Source: UBA7692 sp964650845 (GTDB lineage: Bacteria > Bacteroidota > Bacteroidia > Chitinophagales > LD1). From it: a stretch of DNA of 49,393 nt. Under the pieces are notes generated by a model. It ran no database searches and was not told the origin of the DNA. It worked only from the letters and a program-made list of their open reading frames with translations. This document shows positions 18,113 to 27,398 of this stretch, one piece after another (the first letter of the stretch is position 1; each line of letters opens with the position of its first letter). Position numbers and translations under genes: made by a program. The stretch is taken from NCBI GenBank assembly GCA_964650845.1, contig CAZYXR010000013.1, positions 1 through 49,393 on the forward strand. The letters run 5' to 3'.

Positions 18113-20203
18113 TTATTGGGGGTGGTAAATAGCTTCGGCATGTTTGTACCAATAGTCTTTGTTTAGGGGCATCAACTTGGTTTGTTGGTTGTTGTAAAGT
18201 AACATTTGGTCGGTGTAGTGTTTCGATTCTGGTTTGTTTGATGCACCGTAAGGAGATATGGTGTGAATCTCTGGTCCATCTTTTGTAAACTTTACCAAGC
18301 AGATGTATGATTCGCCAATCACCACTCTGAACTTTCCGTTTTTGTATGGGTCGGGATACTTTGCGCGCCATTGGTCGGGGCCGCCCGAAACCGGCAGTTC
18401 AATATCACCGCGTTGATGCACAAATAATTTGCCATACGGCACAAACACTTTACCAAAATCTTTAAGCAATTCATCGCGCCCTTTGCTTAGATGCCGAGCA
18501 TAAGTTTGATGGCGGAACTGCCTATCTTCAATACATTTTTTTTCGATTTCGCTATTACCCAATTCGTTGTATAAATTCCAAAAGCTTTTTAGGTATAGCC
18601 CCATGAGCGTATCATCGGGTTCGGTAGTTCTGTTCCATTTTTTCAAAGCAACTATCAAGTCGGCAATATCAGGGAACTCTTTTTCGTTCATTTCTGTAAA
18701 GTCCGAAATGTCGAGATTGCGCAATGGCATGGTAACTTTTGAAGCAAACTTGTTATCGTATTTTATCTTCAAAAAATCGCTCCAATCAATTTTTTCATAC
18801 TCATCAATCATTTCATAAAACCTTCGACTGCGATTGGTTTCTGTCATTTTGTAACCCATTGTAGGGTCGTAGTTTTCTGCTTTAGGATTTTCGTTTTTAC
18901 AAGTGGTAAAAAAAGCAGAGTTGTTGGTGTTGAATACATAGCCGCATTCGGGGTTCAACACCTGAGGCAAATCTTTTATGTTGTGATATTCTTTCCATAA
19001 AGTTTTTGAAGTATTGCCCGGTACCGTGGTTTGCCAATTGTAGCCTGTTGCGCGTTTTGGTACCAAACCATTGCTTAGCGAATAAATAGTGTCGTATTTG
19101 TCGCCATAAATAAAAGTCATCATTGCAGCAGCCTGAGTATCTAATGCAGCGCGCCATTGTGTGAAGTTTTTGGCTTTATTCATGCGATAGTATTGTTCAA
19201 TAGTTTTGCATGTTTGCGTGGCTCCCAAGCGAATGGCAAATGCTCCTTGCTTGGTAACTAATGTAGGGCCGTAAATGCTATACCATATTTTTTTCCATAC
19301 TGGTAAAATGAACTTTCCTTTTTTGCTCAGGTTTACATTCATTTTGGCCTTGCTCGTTTCTAACTTTATGCTCTGGCCATCTACGATGTAGTGGTTTTTC
19401 TTTTTTGGGTCGAGTTGCAATTGATACACATCTACCAAATCTAATTCGTTTACGGTGTGTGCCCAGCCAAGATATTCATTTACACCATGAAAAATGGTAA
19501 CACCACCATGAAATGTTCCACCTAAAATATTTAAGCCTTCTTCGCTTACCAAGTGCGCTTCGTACCAGCTTAGTGGGCCTTCCAGCGGTTGATGCGAATT
19601 GATGTCGAGGTAAACGGCTCCATCTTTTGTAAACTTAGAGTTGGCGGCAAATGCATTGGAGCCTTTGCCCGCAGCGCGCATATCGGCAGGTTTTTCTACA
19701 CCTTCTACAATTCTGCGCAATGGCCCGTCAATACCGCTCAATAAGGCATACGAAAGCATATAGCCCGCTACCACATCTTTGCCGGTGGCCGGAAATGCTT
19801 TTTTTACTAACACTTCTTCGGGATGCAGTTTTGCATATTTATTTACTGCTTCTACATACGCTTCAATGTACTCGCGCACATCGAGCGATAAATCGTTATA
19901 GTGTTCTTCGATAAATTTATTGGTGCGCATTAACTGCACGGCAAAATCTATTATTGCGCCTTCTTTTCCTTTCCATCGAGCCATCATGTGTTTGCCTGCA
20001 AGCAAGCCCCATTGCATGGTTTTAAAATCATCCTCGCAAGTTGCCCAGCCCAAGCCGTAAGCCACATCGGGGTCGGTTTTGCCAAAAATGTGTGGCACTC
20101 CAAAACTATCGCGCACTATTTCAACATTGGCGGCATAATTGCGCTGCGAAAAAGATATAGCAACACTAAAAATCAATGCAAGGCTGAGGAAAATTCTTGT
20201 CAT
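18113..20203 (-). CDS. penicillin acylase family protein (Ntn hydrolase)
   Basis: A 696-residue secreted N-terminal-nucleophile amidohydrolase of the penicillin/acyl-homoserine-lactone/aculeacin acylase group. After a signal peptide (to about residue 19, ISFSQ) comes the alpha-chain region (VEIVRDSFGVPHIFGKTDPD). The self-cleavage site GKGSNAFAANS gives Ser182 as the new N-terminus of the beta chain. Downstream SHQPLEGPLSWYEAH and the oxyanion-type Asn in NTNNSAFF fit the family. It cleaves an amide bond between an acyl chain and an amine; candidates are acyl-homoserine lactones or lipopeptides, but the substrate cannot be assigned. It is convergent with tssF. Confidence 0.93.
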   Translation of the reverse strand: MTRIFLSLALIFSVAISFSQRNYAANVEIVRDSFGVPHIFGKTDPDVAYGLGWATCEDDFKTMQWGLLAGKHMMARWKGKEGAIIDFAVQLMRTNKFIEEHYNDLSLDVREYIEAYVEAVNKYAKLHPEEVLVKKAFPATGKDVVAGYMLSYALLSGIDGPLRRIVEGVEKPADMRAAGKGSNAFAANSKFTKDGAVYLDINSHQPLEGPLSWYEAHLVSEEGLNILGGTFHGGVTIFHGVNEYLGWAHTVNELDLVDVYQLQLDPKKKNHYIVDGQSIKLETSKAKMNVNLSKKGKFILPVWKKIWYSIYGPTLVTKQGAFAIRLGATQTCKTIEQYYRMNKAKNFTQWRAALDTQAAAMMTFIYGDKYDTIYSLSNGLVPKRATGYNWQTTVPGNTSKTLWKEYHNIKDLPQVLNPECGYVFNTNNSAFFTTCKNENPKAENYDPTMGYKMTETNRSRRFYEMIDEYEKIDWSDFLKIKYDNKFASKVTMPLRNLDISDFTEMNEKEFPDIADLIVALKKWNRTTEPDDTLMGLYLKSFWNLYNELGNSEIEKKCIEDRQFRHQTYARHLSKGRDELLKDFGKVFVPYGKLFVHQRGDIELPVSGGPDQWRAKYPDPYKNGKFRVVIGESYICLVKFTKDGPEIHTISPYGASNKPESKHYTDQMLLYNNQQTKLMPLNKDYWYKHAEAIYHPQ

Positions 20204-20240
20204 AAAATGCGGATGTGATGTGTGATTGAATGTAGCCCTT

Positions 20241-20248
20241 CAAATATA
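20241..20248 (-). promoter_or_regulatory. possible -7 element for the acylase gene
   Basis: On the minus strand this reads TATATTTG, a perfect TAnnTTTG, 38 bases before the acylase start codon. I see no well-placed TTG for the -33 element, so the call is weak. Confidence 0.35.
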
Positions 20249-20313
20249 AAGTGATGCAATGCAGTTTAATCGTTAAGAAAAAATAAAAGATTAAACTGCG
20301 GTAATGTAAAACG

Positions 20314-20346
20314 AAAGCGGCTGTATATTTTTTATACAGCCGCTTT
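20314..20346. terminator. hairpin with T-run, likely terminator
   Basis: A perfect 14-bp stem (aaagcggctgtata / tatacagccgcttt) around a five-base T loop; it reads similarly on both strands. It lies upstream of the acylase gene and may isolate it from minus-strand transcription coming from yceI. Confidence 0.65.
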
Positions 20347-20476
20347 TGCAATTTGTAAGTCCGGCAACAGCCGAAAACCATACTGGAAATTTACCATCGG
20401 GTTGATGTTTTTCAAATGTAGTTTTCTTATGGTGTTGTTCAAAATTTCTTTTGCCAAAAAGGTGATGAAACAAATA

Positions 20477-20507
20477 AAAAAGCCGCTCAATATTTGAACG
20501 GCTTTTT
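20477..20507 (-). terminator. terminator downstream of yceI
   Basis: The stem is aaaaagccg, one mismatch, tcaa, paired with ttga and cggcttttt. On the minus strand the hairpin is followed by ggcTTTTTTATTT, so it should end transcription coming from the yceI gene. It may work in both directions. Confidence 0.75.
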
Positions 20508-20644
20508 ACAATGAAGTTGTTTGAGATTACTTCGCTACGCAAGCTGCGCTTGTAATGGCATTGTTGTTTGGCATATAAATGAGCTGTGATTGCGAACCGC
20601 GTAAAGCAATTGTAAAAGTTTGCAATTGCAGTAAAATCAAAAAA

Positions 20645-21283
20645 CTATTTAGCTGCTTTCAATTCAACAGTAATGTTCACCTCGGGCTTAATTAATTTAT
20701 CGCCCAACGAAGCATCGTTGCCGTATAGGATGTTCCATTGGGTGCGATCGATGTTGAAGTTTGCTGTTGCGCTTACCTCGGTTTCCGAAACGCTGAGCTT
20801 GGCTGGGAATGTGATGTTTTTTGTAGTATCTTTCATGGTAAGATTACCACTTATCTTATGAGTGTTTTCGCCCTCTGCGGCTGCTTCTACTGCGGTAATT
20901 TCAAACTTTGCAGTTGGGTACTTTTCTACCTCTAAAAAATCGGCACTTTTTAAATGTGTTTCTAATTTGTTTTTGAATTCGCCTTGCAAGTCGAGGTCTG
21001 TAAGCGAAGCAACATCAATTGTAAAACTACCTGCCGTAACATTGTTGTTTGTAACCGTCAATGTGCCTTCCGAAAGTTTAAAAGTTCCGTTGTGTTGTTT
21101 TACCGGTGATGCTCCAAGCCATTTTACCACGCTTGTTTCGGTGTTTACTTTATAATCGGTTCCGGAGGCAACGGCTGCTGTTTGTTCTTCGGTTACTTGA
21201 GCTTCTTCGCCCTTTGGTGTTGTGTTGCATGCTGTGAAAAATAAAAGACCGCCTGCCAAAACTGTGAATGTGAATTTTTTCAT
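20645..21283 (-). CDS. YceI family lipoprotein
   Basis: A 212-residue YceI-like lipocalin-fold protein; the family binds isoprenoid-type lipids in the periplasm. A lipoprotein signal with lipobox FFTAC (Cys19) is followed by a Thr/Glu-rich linker. The YceI domain then shows TSVVKWLGASPVKQHNGTFK, FTIDVASLTDLDLQ, LKSADFLEVEKYPTAKFEIT and NITFPAKLSV, ending VNITVELKA. Length and motif order are normal. It is divergent from the efflux module. Confidence 0.93.
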   Translation of the reverse strand: MKKFTFTVLAGGLLFFTACNTTPKGEEAQVTEEQTAAVASGTDYKVNTETSVVKWLGASPVKQHNGTFKLSEGTLTVTNNNVTAGSFTIDVASLTDLDLQGEFKNKLETHLKSADFLEVEKYPTAKFEITAVEAAAEGENTHKISGNLTMKDTTKNITFPAKLSVSETEVSATANFNIDRTQWNILYGNDASLGDKLIKPEVNITVELKAAK

Positions 21284-21427
21284 GGTAGATTTTTTTTTAA
21301 ATGATGTTTAAACAATAGTTATTGATACAAATGTTAGAAAACAATTGCAATTGCAATGCATAAATCTGTAAAATTTGGTTTAAGTCCACTTCGCACCGCA
21401 TTTCCTACGATTGGCTCTAATTTGTTA

Positions 21428-21456
21428 TTGTTAAGTATAGTGGTACTTTACATTCG
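21428..21456 (+). promoter_or_regulatory. putative promoter of the export module
   Basis: TTG (21428-21430), 18 bases, then TACATTCG (21449-21456); same spacing and same TTCG variant as the rpsU candidate. The start codon of the fusion-protein gene is 39 bases downstream. Confidence 0.45.
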
Positions 21457-21494
21457 CTTTGCCGATAAAAATGACTAATCTATTTTTTTACAAG

Positions 21495-22589
21495 ATGAAA
21501 ACAATATTAACGCTGGCTTTTGCCGTGTCAGTTACGCTATTTTCTGCCTGCAAAAGTAAACCTGTTACAAAGCCCGAGCACAAAGAAATTATTGAAGCCG
21601 TGTATGCTTCAGGATATGTGATTTCAAAAAACGAATACAAACTATACGCGTTAGGCGATGGCTACATTACACAGCAATTCAAAAAAGCTGGTGATGATGT
21701 AAAAGCCGGAGAGGCAATATATGCCATTCAAAGCGAAGCGCAGCAAGCCAAATACAGTGCAGCAAATGCCGCTTATCAGTTCGCATCGAGCAATGCCAAA
21801 GATAATTCGGCATCGTTGCAAGAATTGTCTAATGCTATTAACTCGGCACAGTTGAAATTTCAAAACGACTCGCTTTCGTTTGTGCGCTCAAAAAATATGT
21901 TTGAACAAAGTGTTATTAATCGCAATGAGTTCGACAAAGTGCAACTGGCATATAATGTATCGAAAAACGATTTGCAAAATGCGCGCGAACGCTACCGCAA
22001 AACCAAAGACCAGCTTGCAGTAGAAGCGCAAAATGCCCAAAGCACTTTGCAGGCAGCCGCAACCGATGCCGGCAACTACTCGCTAAAAAGTATCATTAGC
22101 GGCATGGTGTACGAAACCTACAAAGAAGTAGGCGAAGTGGTGCGTAGAAACGATTTGGTTGCTTTGTTGGGCGATAAAGAAGAAAAAATATTGCAGTTAT
22201 CGGTTGATCAGCAAGATATAGAAAAGGTAAAAGTAGGGCAGGAGGTGTTGGTGAAAATTGATGTAACCGGAAACAAAATCTACAAAGCAGTAGTTACAAA
22301 AGTTTATCCGGCAATGAACCAAAACGAACAAAGTTTTAGGGTAGATGCCGTTTTTGAAAAAGGTTTTAATGTAAACTTTACGCGCACATCGGTAGAAGCC
22401 AACATTGTGGTTGCAAAGAAGGAGCGTGCATTGGTATTGCAGCGCAAATTTATTGCTGCAGATGGTAAAGTAAAAGTGAAGGGAGGCGATGAAGTGCAGT
22501 TGGAGTTGGGCATAGGCAACTTAGCAGAAGTAGAAGTGCTGAAAGGGCTGCAAGGAAACGAGGAAATTGAATTGCCCGAAGATAAATGA
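21495..22589 (+). CDS. membrane fusion (HlyD/MFP family) lipoprotein of an export system
   Basis: A 364-residue periplasmic adaptor. I chose the ATG at 21495 because it gives a lipoprotein signal ending in lipobox FSAC; an ATG 12 codons upstream exists. It shows a first lipoyl half (KAGDDVKAGEAIYAIQSEAQ), a long coiled-coil hairpin (about residues 80-190, Ala/Gln/Asn rich), the second lipoyl half (ISGMVYETYKEVGEVVR) and a beta-barrel region (LSVDQQDIEKVKVGQEVLVK). It would bridge the inner membrane ABC transporter encoded downstream to an outer membrane channel not encoded here. Confidence 0.88.
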   Translation: MKTILTLAFAVSVTLFSACKSKPVTKPEHKEIIEAVYASGYVISKNEYKLYALGDGYITQQFKKAGDDVKAGEAIYAIQSEAQQAKYSAANAAYQFASSNAKDNSASLQELSNAINSAQLKFQNDSLSFVRSKNMFEQSVINRNEFDKVQLAYNVSKNDLQNARERYRKTKDQLAVEAQNAQSTLQAAATDAGNYSLKSIISGMVYETYKEVGEVVRRNDLVALLGDKEEKILQLSVDQQDIEKVKVGQEVLVKIDVTGNKIYKAVVTKVYPAMNQNEQSFRVDAVFEKGFNVNFTRTSVEANIVVAKKERALVLQRKFIAADGKVKVKGGDEVQLELGIGNLAEVEVLKGLQGNEEIELPEDK

Positions 22590-22639
22590 GATAGCATAAA
22601 AAATTTGATGCATCAGCTAAACATCAATACAAACGAACT

Positions 22640-23185
22640 ATGAAAAATTGGTCAGCACAATTAGACGATGTAACTAAACAGGTTTTTGAAAGTTTTGGTT
22701 CGCTTACCATAGAGCAACTGAACTGGAAGCCCAATGCACATACGTGGAGCATCGCTCAAAACATTCAGCATTTAATAGTTGTAAACGAATCTTATTATCC
22801 AATATTAAACGCCCTAAGAAGTGGTAGCTACAAACCTCCATTTCTGTCAAAAATTGGTTTTGTTGTTTCGCTATTAGGTAAAACTATATTGAAAGCAGTA
22901 AAGCCCGACCGAAAAGATAAAATGAAAACATTTCCAATTTGGGAGCCTACTTCAGGCAATCTTAATGGCAATGTACTCACGCAATTTCAACAACATCAGG
23001 CCAAGTTGGAAACTGAAATTGACTCAGCAAAAAAGTTCATAGAAGAAGGAGTTGTTATTGCATCACCGGCCAACAAAAATATAGTGTATAAGCTGGAAAC
23101 AGCCTTTGATATTATTGTTTCGCACGAGCAAAGACATTTTGAACAAGCCAAAGAAGTTCTACAACTATTAAAGAGCAACACTTAA
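22640..23185 (+). CDS. DinB family protein
   Basis: A 181-residue four-helix-bundle protein of the DinB/YfiT superfamily (DinB_2). The metal-binding histidines are visible: His44 in IAQNIQHLI and the pair His162/His166 in SHEQRHFEQA. The opening LTIEQLNWKPNAHTWS is a common DinB_2 start. Members include thiol-dependent transferases, and the natural substrate is usually unknown. It lies between the fusion protein and the permease genes of the export module (27 bases before the permease), so it is probably co-transcribed. Confidence 0.88.
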   Translation: MKNWSAQLDDVTKQVFESFGSLTIEQLNWKPNAHTWSIAQNIQHLIVVNESYYPILNALRSGSYKPPFLSKIGFVVSLLGKTILKAVKPDRKDKMKTFPIWEPTSGNLNGNVLTQFQQHQAKLETEIDSAKKFIEEGVVIASPANKNIVYKLETAFDIIVSHEQRHFEQAKEVLQLLKSNT

Positions 23186-23211
23186 AAGAACATCCGCAAC
23201 ACTAAATAAAC

Positions 23212-24465
23212 ATGAATGTAAATTTTGAAATTGCGAAAACACATTTGCTCGCCAAAAAGCGGCAAACACTTATTGCAATGCTCGGTGTTACCTTCGGCAT
23301 AGGCATGTATATTTTGATGATAAGCTTTATGACAGGCTTCAACGAATATCTCGAAGATTCCATGCTATCTTCCACACCCGATGTGCGCATTTATAATGAC
23401 ATAAAAACCGATTACAACAACACACTTTTAAAGTACATTTCCGATTCCACAAAAACACTGGCAGTGGTTCATCATCCAAAGCCTAAAGACATTCAACCCA
23501 ACTTAAAAAACCCCAACGCCATTATTGCCGATTTAAAAAGCGACAGCCGCACACTTGCTATTTCGCCCCAGCTTACCACACAGGTTTTTTACAGCAATGG
23601 CCCTGTGCAAATTAACGGCTCTTTGCAAGGCGTAAACATTTTAGAAGAAACTAAACTTACCAAGCTGAACGAAAAAATGAAAACAGGAGCAGTTGAAAGC
23701 CTTCTTACTGTAGATAACGGCATATTGATGGGGCATGGGCTTGCAAAAAAACTAAATGTAAAAGTAGGCGACCTCATCAGCCTTACCACACCCAAAGGCA
23801 CATCCTTACGCTTGCGGGTAGTAGGCACTTTTCAGTTTGGTGTAGGCACCTTAGATAATGTACGCAGCTACGTAAGTTTAAACAAAGTGCAGCAATTGAT
23901 GGGTAAAGACAATCAATACATTACCGACATCAACATAAAACTAAAAGACAATACACTTTCAAAAACTGCCGCTGCCGAATACGCAGCCAAATACCACTAC
24001 ATTTCCGAAGACTGGGAAAAAACCAACGCTTCAGCTATGGTAGGTATAAACATCAGAAACACCATGACCGTAGTTGTAAGTTTCACCTTGCTTATGGTAG
24101 CAGGCTTTGGCATTTACAACATTATGAACATGACCATTCAAAACAAATTGAAAGACATTGCCATATTAAAAGCACAAGGCTTTAGTGCAAGCGATGTTCG
24201 TCAAATATTTCTTACACAATCAATAACCATAGGCGTGTTAGGAGCCATTTTGGGTATGATACTTGGCTTTGCAATGAGCTACGGTGTGTACAGCTTACCA
24301 TTTCCCGAAAATGAATTCATCAGCATCACCCGATTTCCAATCACCTTTCACATCAAGCACTATGTTTTTGCTGTAGTTTTTGGCGTTGTTACCACCTTGT
24401 TTGCAGGATTATTTCCAAGCATTAAAGCTGGCAAAATTGACCCTGTGGCCATTCTTAGAGGATAA
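23212..24465 (+). CDS. ABC transporter permease (MacB/LolC-type)
   Basis: A 417-residue permease with the type VII ABC layout: one N-terminal membrane helix (TLIAMLGVTFGIGMYILMIS), a large periplasmic MacB-like core domain (residues about 45-265) and three C-terminal helices in the FtsX domain (starting TVVVSFTLLMVAGFGIYNIM), with the coupling loop LKDIAILKAQGFSASDVRQI. It ends PVAILRG, typical of the family. Such permeases drive mechanotransmission rather than direct membrane transport. It pairs with the ATPase encoded 49 bases downstream. Confidence 0.94.
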   Translation: MNVNFEIAKTHLLAKKRQTLIAMLGVTFGIGMYILMISFMTGFNEYLEDSMLSSTPDVRIYNDIKTDYNNTLLKYISDSTKTLAVVHHPKPKDIQPNLKNPNAIIADLKSDSRTLAISPQLTTQVFYSNGPVQINGSLQGVNILEETKLTKLNEKMKTGAVESLLTVDNGILMGHGLAKKLNVKVGDLISLTTPKGTSLRLRVVGTFQFGVGTLDNVRSYVSLNKVQQLMGKDNQYITDINIKLKDNTLSKTAAAEYAAKYHYISEDWEKTNASAMVGINIRNTMTVVVSFTLLMVAGFGIYNIMNMTIQNKLKDIAILKAQGFSASDVRQIFLTQSITIGVLGAILGMILGFAMSYGVYSLPFPENEFISITRFPITFHIKHYVFAVVFGVVTTLFAGLFPSIKAGKIDPVAILRG

Positions 24466-24514
24466 ATTTTTATAAAAGCGTACATGATTATTGAATTCAA
24501 AAAGATTGGCAGTA

Positions 24515-25240
24515 ATGATAAATAAACAAGCAACCACAACACTCAACACACCACTGCAAGCGGCAGCAGGCGATGTGATATTGCAGGTAAAAAACCTCAA
24601 TAAACATTTCACCGAGCCCGAAGACTTTCATGTGCTGAAACAAATAAACTTTACTGTGCGCCAAGGTGAATTTTTAAGCATCGTAGGCAAAAGTGGTTGC
24701 GGCAAATCAACACTCCTTTACTTGCTTTCAACCATGGATACCGACTACACAGGCGAAATCTTCATACAAGGCAAAAAACTTACAGGACAATCGCAAGAGC
24801 AACTTGCAAAATTCCGCAACCAACACATCGGCTTCGTGTTTCAATTTCACTTTTTGTTGCCCGAATTTTCGTCATTAAAAAACGTAATGATTCCGGCCGA
24901 AAAACTCGGCATCTATTCAAAAAGCGAAATTCAAGATCGCGCCTACGAAAAACTTAAACTGCTCGATATGCACGACCACGCCCTAAAACAATCTTCAAAA
25001 CTTAGCGGAGGGCAAGCCCAGCGCGTTGCCATTGCCCGCGCACTCATCAACGACCCTGCCATAATAATGGGCGATGAACCCACAGGCAATTTAGACTCCG
25101 TAAATACCAAAACAGTATTCGATATTTTAAAAGGTCTTTCGGTAAATAAAAAGCAAACCATCATCTCCGTTACACACGACCCCGAGTTTGCCGCAGCAAG
25201 CGATAGAATAATAGAAATGAAAGACGGAGAAATTGTTTGA
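24515..25240 (+). CDS. ABC transporter ATP-binding protein (MacB/LolD-type)
   Basis: A 241-residue ATPase. Walker A is GKSGCGKST (residues 58-66), Q-loop VFQFHFLLPEFS, signature LSGGQAQRVAIARAL, Walker B AIIMGDEP with TGNLDS, and H-loop SVTHD, so all catalytic elements are present. The ATG at 24515 was chosen over a TTG eight codons upstream. It is the motor of the adjacent permease. The N-terminal 20 residues (Thr/Ala rich) are an extra extension compared with LolD. Confidence 0.95.
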   Translation: MINKQATTTLNTPLQAAAGDVILQVKNLNKHFTEPEDFHVLKQINFTVRQGEFLSIVGKSGCGKSTLLYLLSTMDTDYTGEIFIQGKKLTGQSQEQLAKFRNQHIGFVFQFHFLLPEFSSLKNVMIPAEKLGIYSKSEIQDRAYEKLKLLDMHDHALKQSSKLSGGQAQRVAIARALINDPAIIMGDEPTGNLDSVNTKTVFDILKGLSVNKKQTIISVTHDPEFAAASDRIIEMKDGEIV

Positions 25241-25308
25241 ACACAAAACCAATACTCACGATATTTGATACTTCTAAAACATACCAAACTCTGCCAGCAA
25301 CAATCGCA

Positions 25309-26367
25309 ATGAGCATCGAACATCAGCATTATTGGAAAAAACTAAAACTCGATCGCGAAACCATCGTAGGGCTTTACTCCCTCTTTGCCGTAAACCTTTT
25401 CGCCTCTATGATTGGCGCATTAGTATTTAGAAACGAAAGCTTGCGTTGGCACCTTGTTACCGCCACCCTCACCACCATTGCACTCCTCTTTATTGCAGCC
25501 ACGTTTCGCGCTATCGATAAAATACTCGACCAATACTTCCCTTTCGAAGCCAATGTTTATAAACGATTCTTCATCCAGCTATTTGTTTGCGCAATTGCCG
25601 TAGGCATATTCAGGTACCTTATGTTTTTATTGATTGGAGACGCCATCCTCAAAAACTTTAATGTAGATACTTTTCCCGAAGAGCTAATAGGCCTTGCCGC
25701 AATGGTAAACATCCTTATCTGCTCCGTCTATATCTTATCAATTATGGGTTATCGTTTTGTACAACGCTGGAAAGAAAGCTCCATAAGAACACTCGAACTC
25801 GAAAAAGAAAAAGCCATCGTGCAATTCGAAAATCTCAAAAACCAACTCAACCCACATTTCCTCTTCAACTCCCTATCTTCACTAAACAGTTTGATTGATG
25901 AAAACCCACCACTCGCATCTGCATTTTTGCAGCAACTCTCCAAAGTTTATCGCTACCTTTTAGAAAACAACGAAAAAAATGCCGTAAGCCTGCAAAGCGA
26001 ATTAACCTTCATCCAAAACTACCTAAACCTCCTCACCACACGCTTCCAAAAAGGCCTCAACATCACCATTCAAATAGAACCCCACAACAAAGAAAAAATG
26101 CTCACCCCCGTTACACTCCAAGTGCTTATCGAAAACGCCATTAAACACAACATCACCAGCGCCCGCCAACCCCTCAACATATCCATAACCACCCAAGGCG
26201 ATTACCTGCTCGTGCAAAACAACCTACAACGCAAAAACATCATATCACACTCCCACCAAAAAGGCCTCAACCACCTGCGCACACTCTATAGCCACATCAC
26301 ACAAGCACCCATCGAAATCATCGAAACACCTCATACATTCACAGTTAAAATACCATTGCTATCATGA
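25309..26367 (+). CDS. LytS-type sensor histidine kinase (His_kinase family)
   Basis: A 352-residue membrane kinase with four predicted helices (residues about 18-40, 48-66, 86-110 and 126-148), a short coiled coil, and the His_kinase core. The phospho-acceptor is in NQLNPHFLFNSLS (His183); the ATP-binding N-box is VLIENAIKHN. The usual double-Gly G-box is reduced to HQKGLNHLRTLY. The ATG at 25309 was chosen; an alternative TTG overlaps the upstream stop. Its 3' end overlaps the response regulator by four bases, so the two form a cognate pair. Confidence 0.93.
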   Translation: MSIEHQHYWKKLKLDRETIVGLYSLFAVNLFASMIGALVFRNESLRWHLVTATLTTIALLFIAATFRAIDKILDQYFPFEANVYKRFFIQLFVCAIAVGIFRYLMFLLIGDAILKNFNVDTFPEELIGLAAMVNILICSVYILSIMGYRFVQRWKESSIRTLELEKEKAIVQFENLKNQLNPHFLFNSLSSLNSLIDENPPLASAFLQQLSKVYRYLLENNEKNAVSLQSELTFIQNYLNLLTTRFQKGLNITIQIEPHNKEKMLTPVTLQVLIENAIKHNITSARQPLNISITTQGDYLLVQNNLQRKNIISHSHQKGLNHLRTLYSHITQAPIEIIETPHTFTVKIPLLS

Positions 26368-27125
26368 ACATTGTTGTAGTTGAAGACGAGCCACTCAACG
26401 TTAAAAGTCTCCGCAAACTCATCAAGCAAATAAAACCCGATGCCGAAGTCATCAACGAGTTAGATACCGTGGCCGCAAGTGTAGATTGGTTCAAAACACA
26501 TCCACAACCCGACCTCTTATTCATGGATATTCAATTAGCCGATGGCATCAGCTTCGATATCTTTAAAGAAGTAGAAATCACAGCTCCCATCATTTTTACA
26601 ACCGCCTACGATAAATACGCCATACACGCATTTAAAGTAAACAGTATAGACTATCTACTTAAACCAATAGAATTAGAAGCACTGCAAAATGCCTTCGAAA
26701 AACTACAAAGGCTACACGCAAGCACCAATATTCTCAACGAACAACTCCACCGCTTTCTCCAAAGCATCCGCAACCCCGAAAAACAATACAACGAACGCTT
26801 CCTTGTACACGATAAAGGCGGCATGGCACCCATACCAGCACACGATGTAGCCTACTTCGTAAAAGAATCAATCATATACCTTGTTACCAACTCCAATCAA
26901 AAATTAGTAACCGACTACCACACCTTAGATGAACTCGAAGAAATCGTAAACCCCACCCAATTCATCCGCGCAAACCGCCAAATACTATTACACAAAAACC
27001 AAGTAGCCAGCTATAAAAAACACTACACCGGCAAAATGACCGTCCACATCAAATTAGACCCCAACACCGAGTTAGATGTAAGCCGCGAAAAAAGCCACGA
27101 CTTCCTCCACTGGCTCGAACATTAG
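26364..27125 (+). CDS. LytTR family response regulator
   Basis: A 253-residue regulator: receiver domain (residues 1-120) with acidic pocket VVEDEP, phospho-acceptor Asp55 in LLFMDIQLADG, and FTTAYDKYAIHAFKVNSIDYLLKP. The C-terminal LytTR DNA-binding domain follows (from about residue 150, ISIPAHDV-like region to LHWLEH), with FIRANRQILLHKNQV as the recognition-associated stretch. It is coupled to the kinase gene by a four-base overlap and presumably regulates the export module upstream. Confidence 0.95.
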   Translation: MNIVVVEDEPLNVKSLRKLIKQIKPDAEVINELDTVAASVDWFKTHPQPDLLFMDIQLADGISFDIFKEVEITAPIIFTTAYDKYAIHAFKVNSIDYLLKPIELEALQNAFEKLQRLHASTNILNEQLHRFLQSIRNPEKQYNERFLVHDKGGMAPIPAHDVAYFVKESIIYLVTNSNQKLVTDYHTLDELEEIVNPTQFIRANRQILLHKNQVASYKKHYTGKMTVHIKLDPNTELDVSREKSHDFLHWLEH

Positions 27126-27161
27126 CCTTTAGCAACCATCATTTACCACATTACATCACAG

Positions 27162-27192
27162 CGGGCATGAACTTTAGTTCATGCCCGTTTTT
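27162..27192 (+). terminator. intrinsic terminator of the export/two-component operon
   Basis: An 11-bp GC-rich stem (cgggcatgaac / gttcatgcccg) with loop ttta, followed by TTTTTG. It lies 37 bases after the response regulator stop. Confidence 0.9.
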
Positions 27193-27398
27193 GTTTTCCC
27201 CAAGCACCACAAACCCACCTCCATCTCATACCCCTCCGCATTACGCCATTCACACTCCCTCATTTACCCCTGCCACTCCCTCATTTCGCTACAATACCAA
27301 CCCTGCAAAAAACTCATTCGCACCCACATGGCTCGCAACACGGCTCGGTACCACCGCAAGCGCAACCATCATTCAATCACCATTTAAACAATAATGTT

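Larger units (their letters stand above)
20204..20644. other. 441-base intergenic region between the acylase and yceI genes
   Basis: No convincing gene. It contains a candidate -7 element for the acylase gene, two strong hairpins and a 37-codon reading frame (minus strand, stop at 20527) of unknown status. Two overlapping minus-strand reading frames of 71 and 83 codons run through the first hairpin and have no recognisable features. Confidence 0.6.

Noticed and set aside
27167..27394. Two overlapping + frames of 68 and 75 codons after the operon terminator
   Set aside because: Both start in the terminator and read as low-complexity Pro/Ser/His; I see only a 13-base direct repeat (cactccctcattt, 21 bases apart) there, and no gene.
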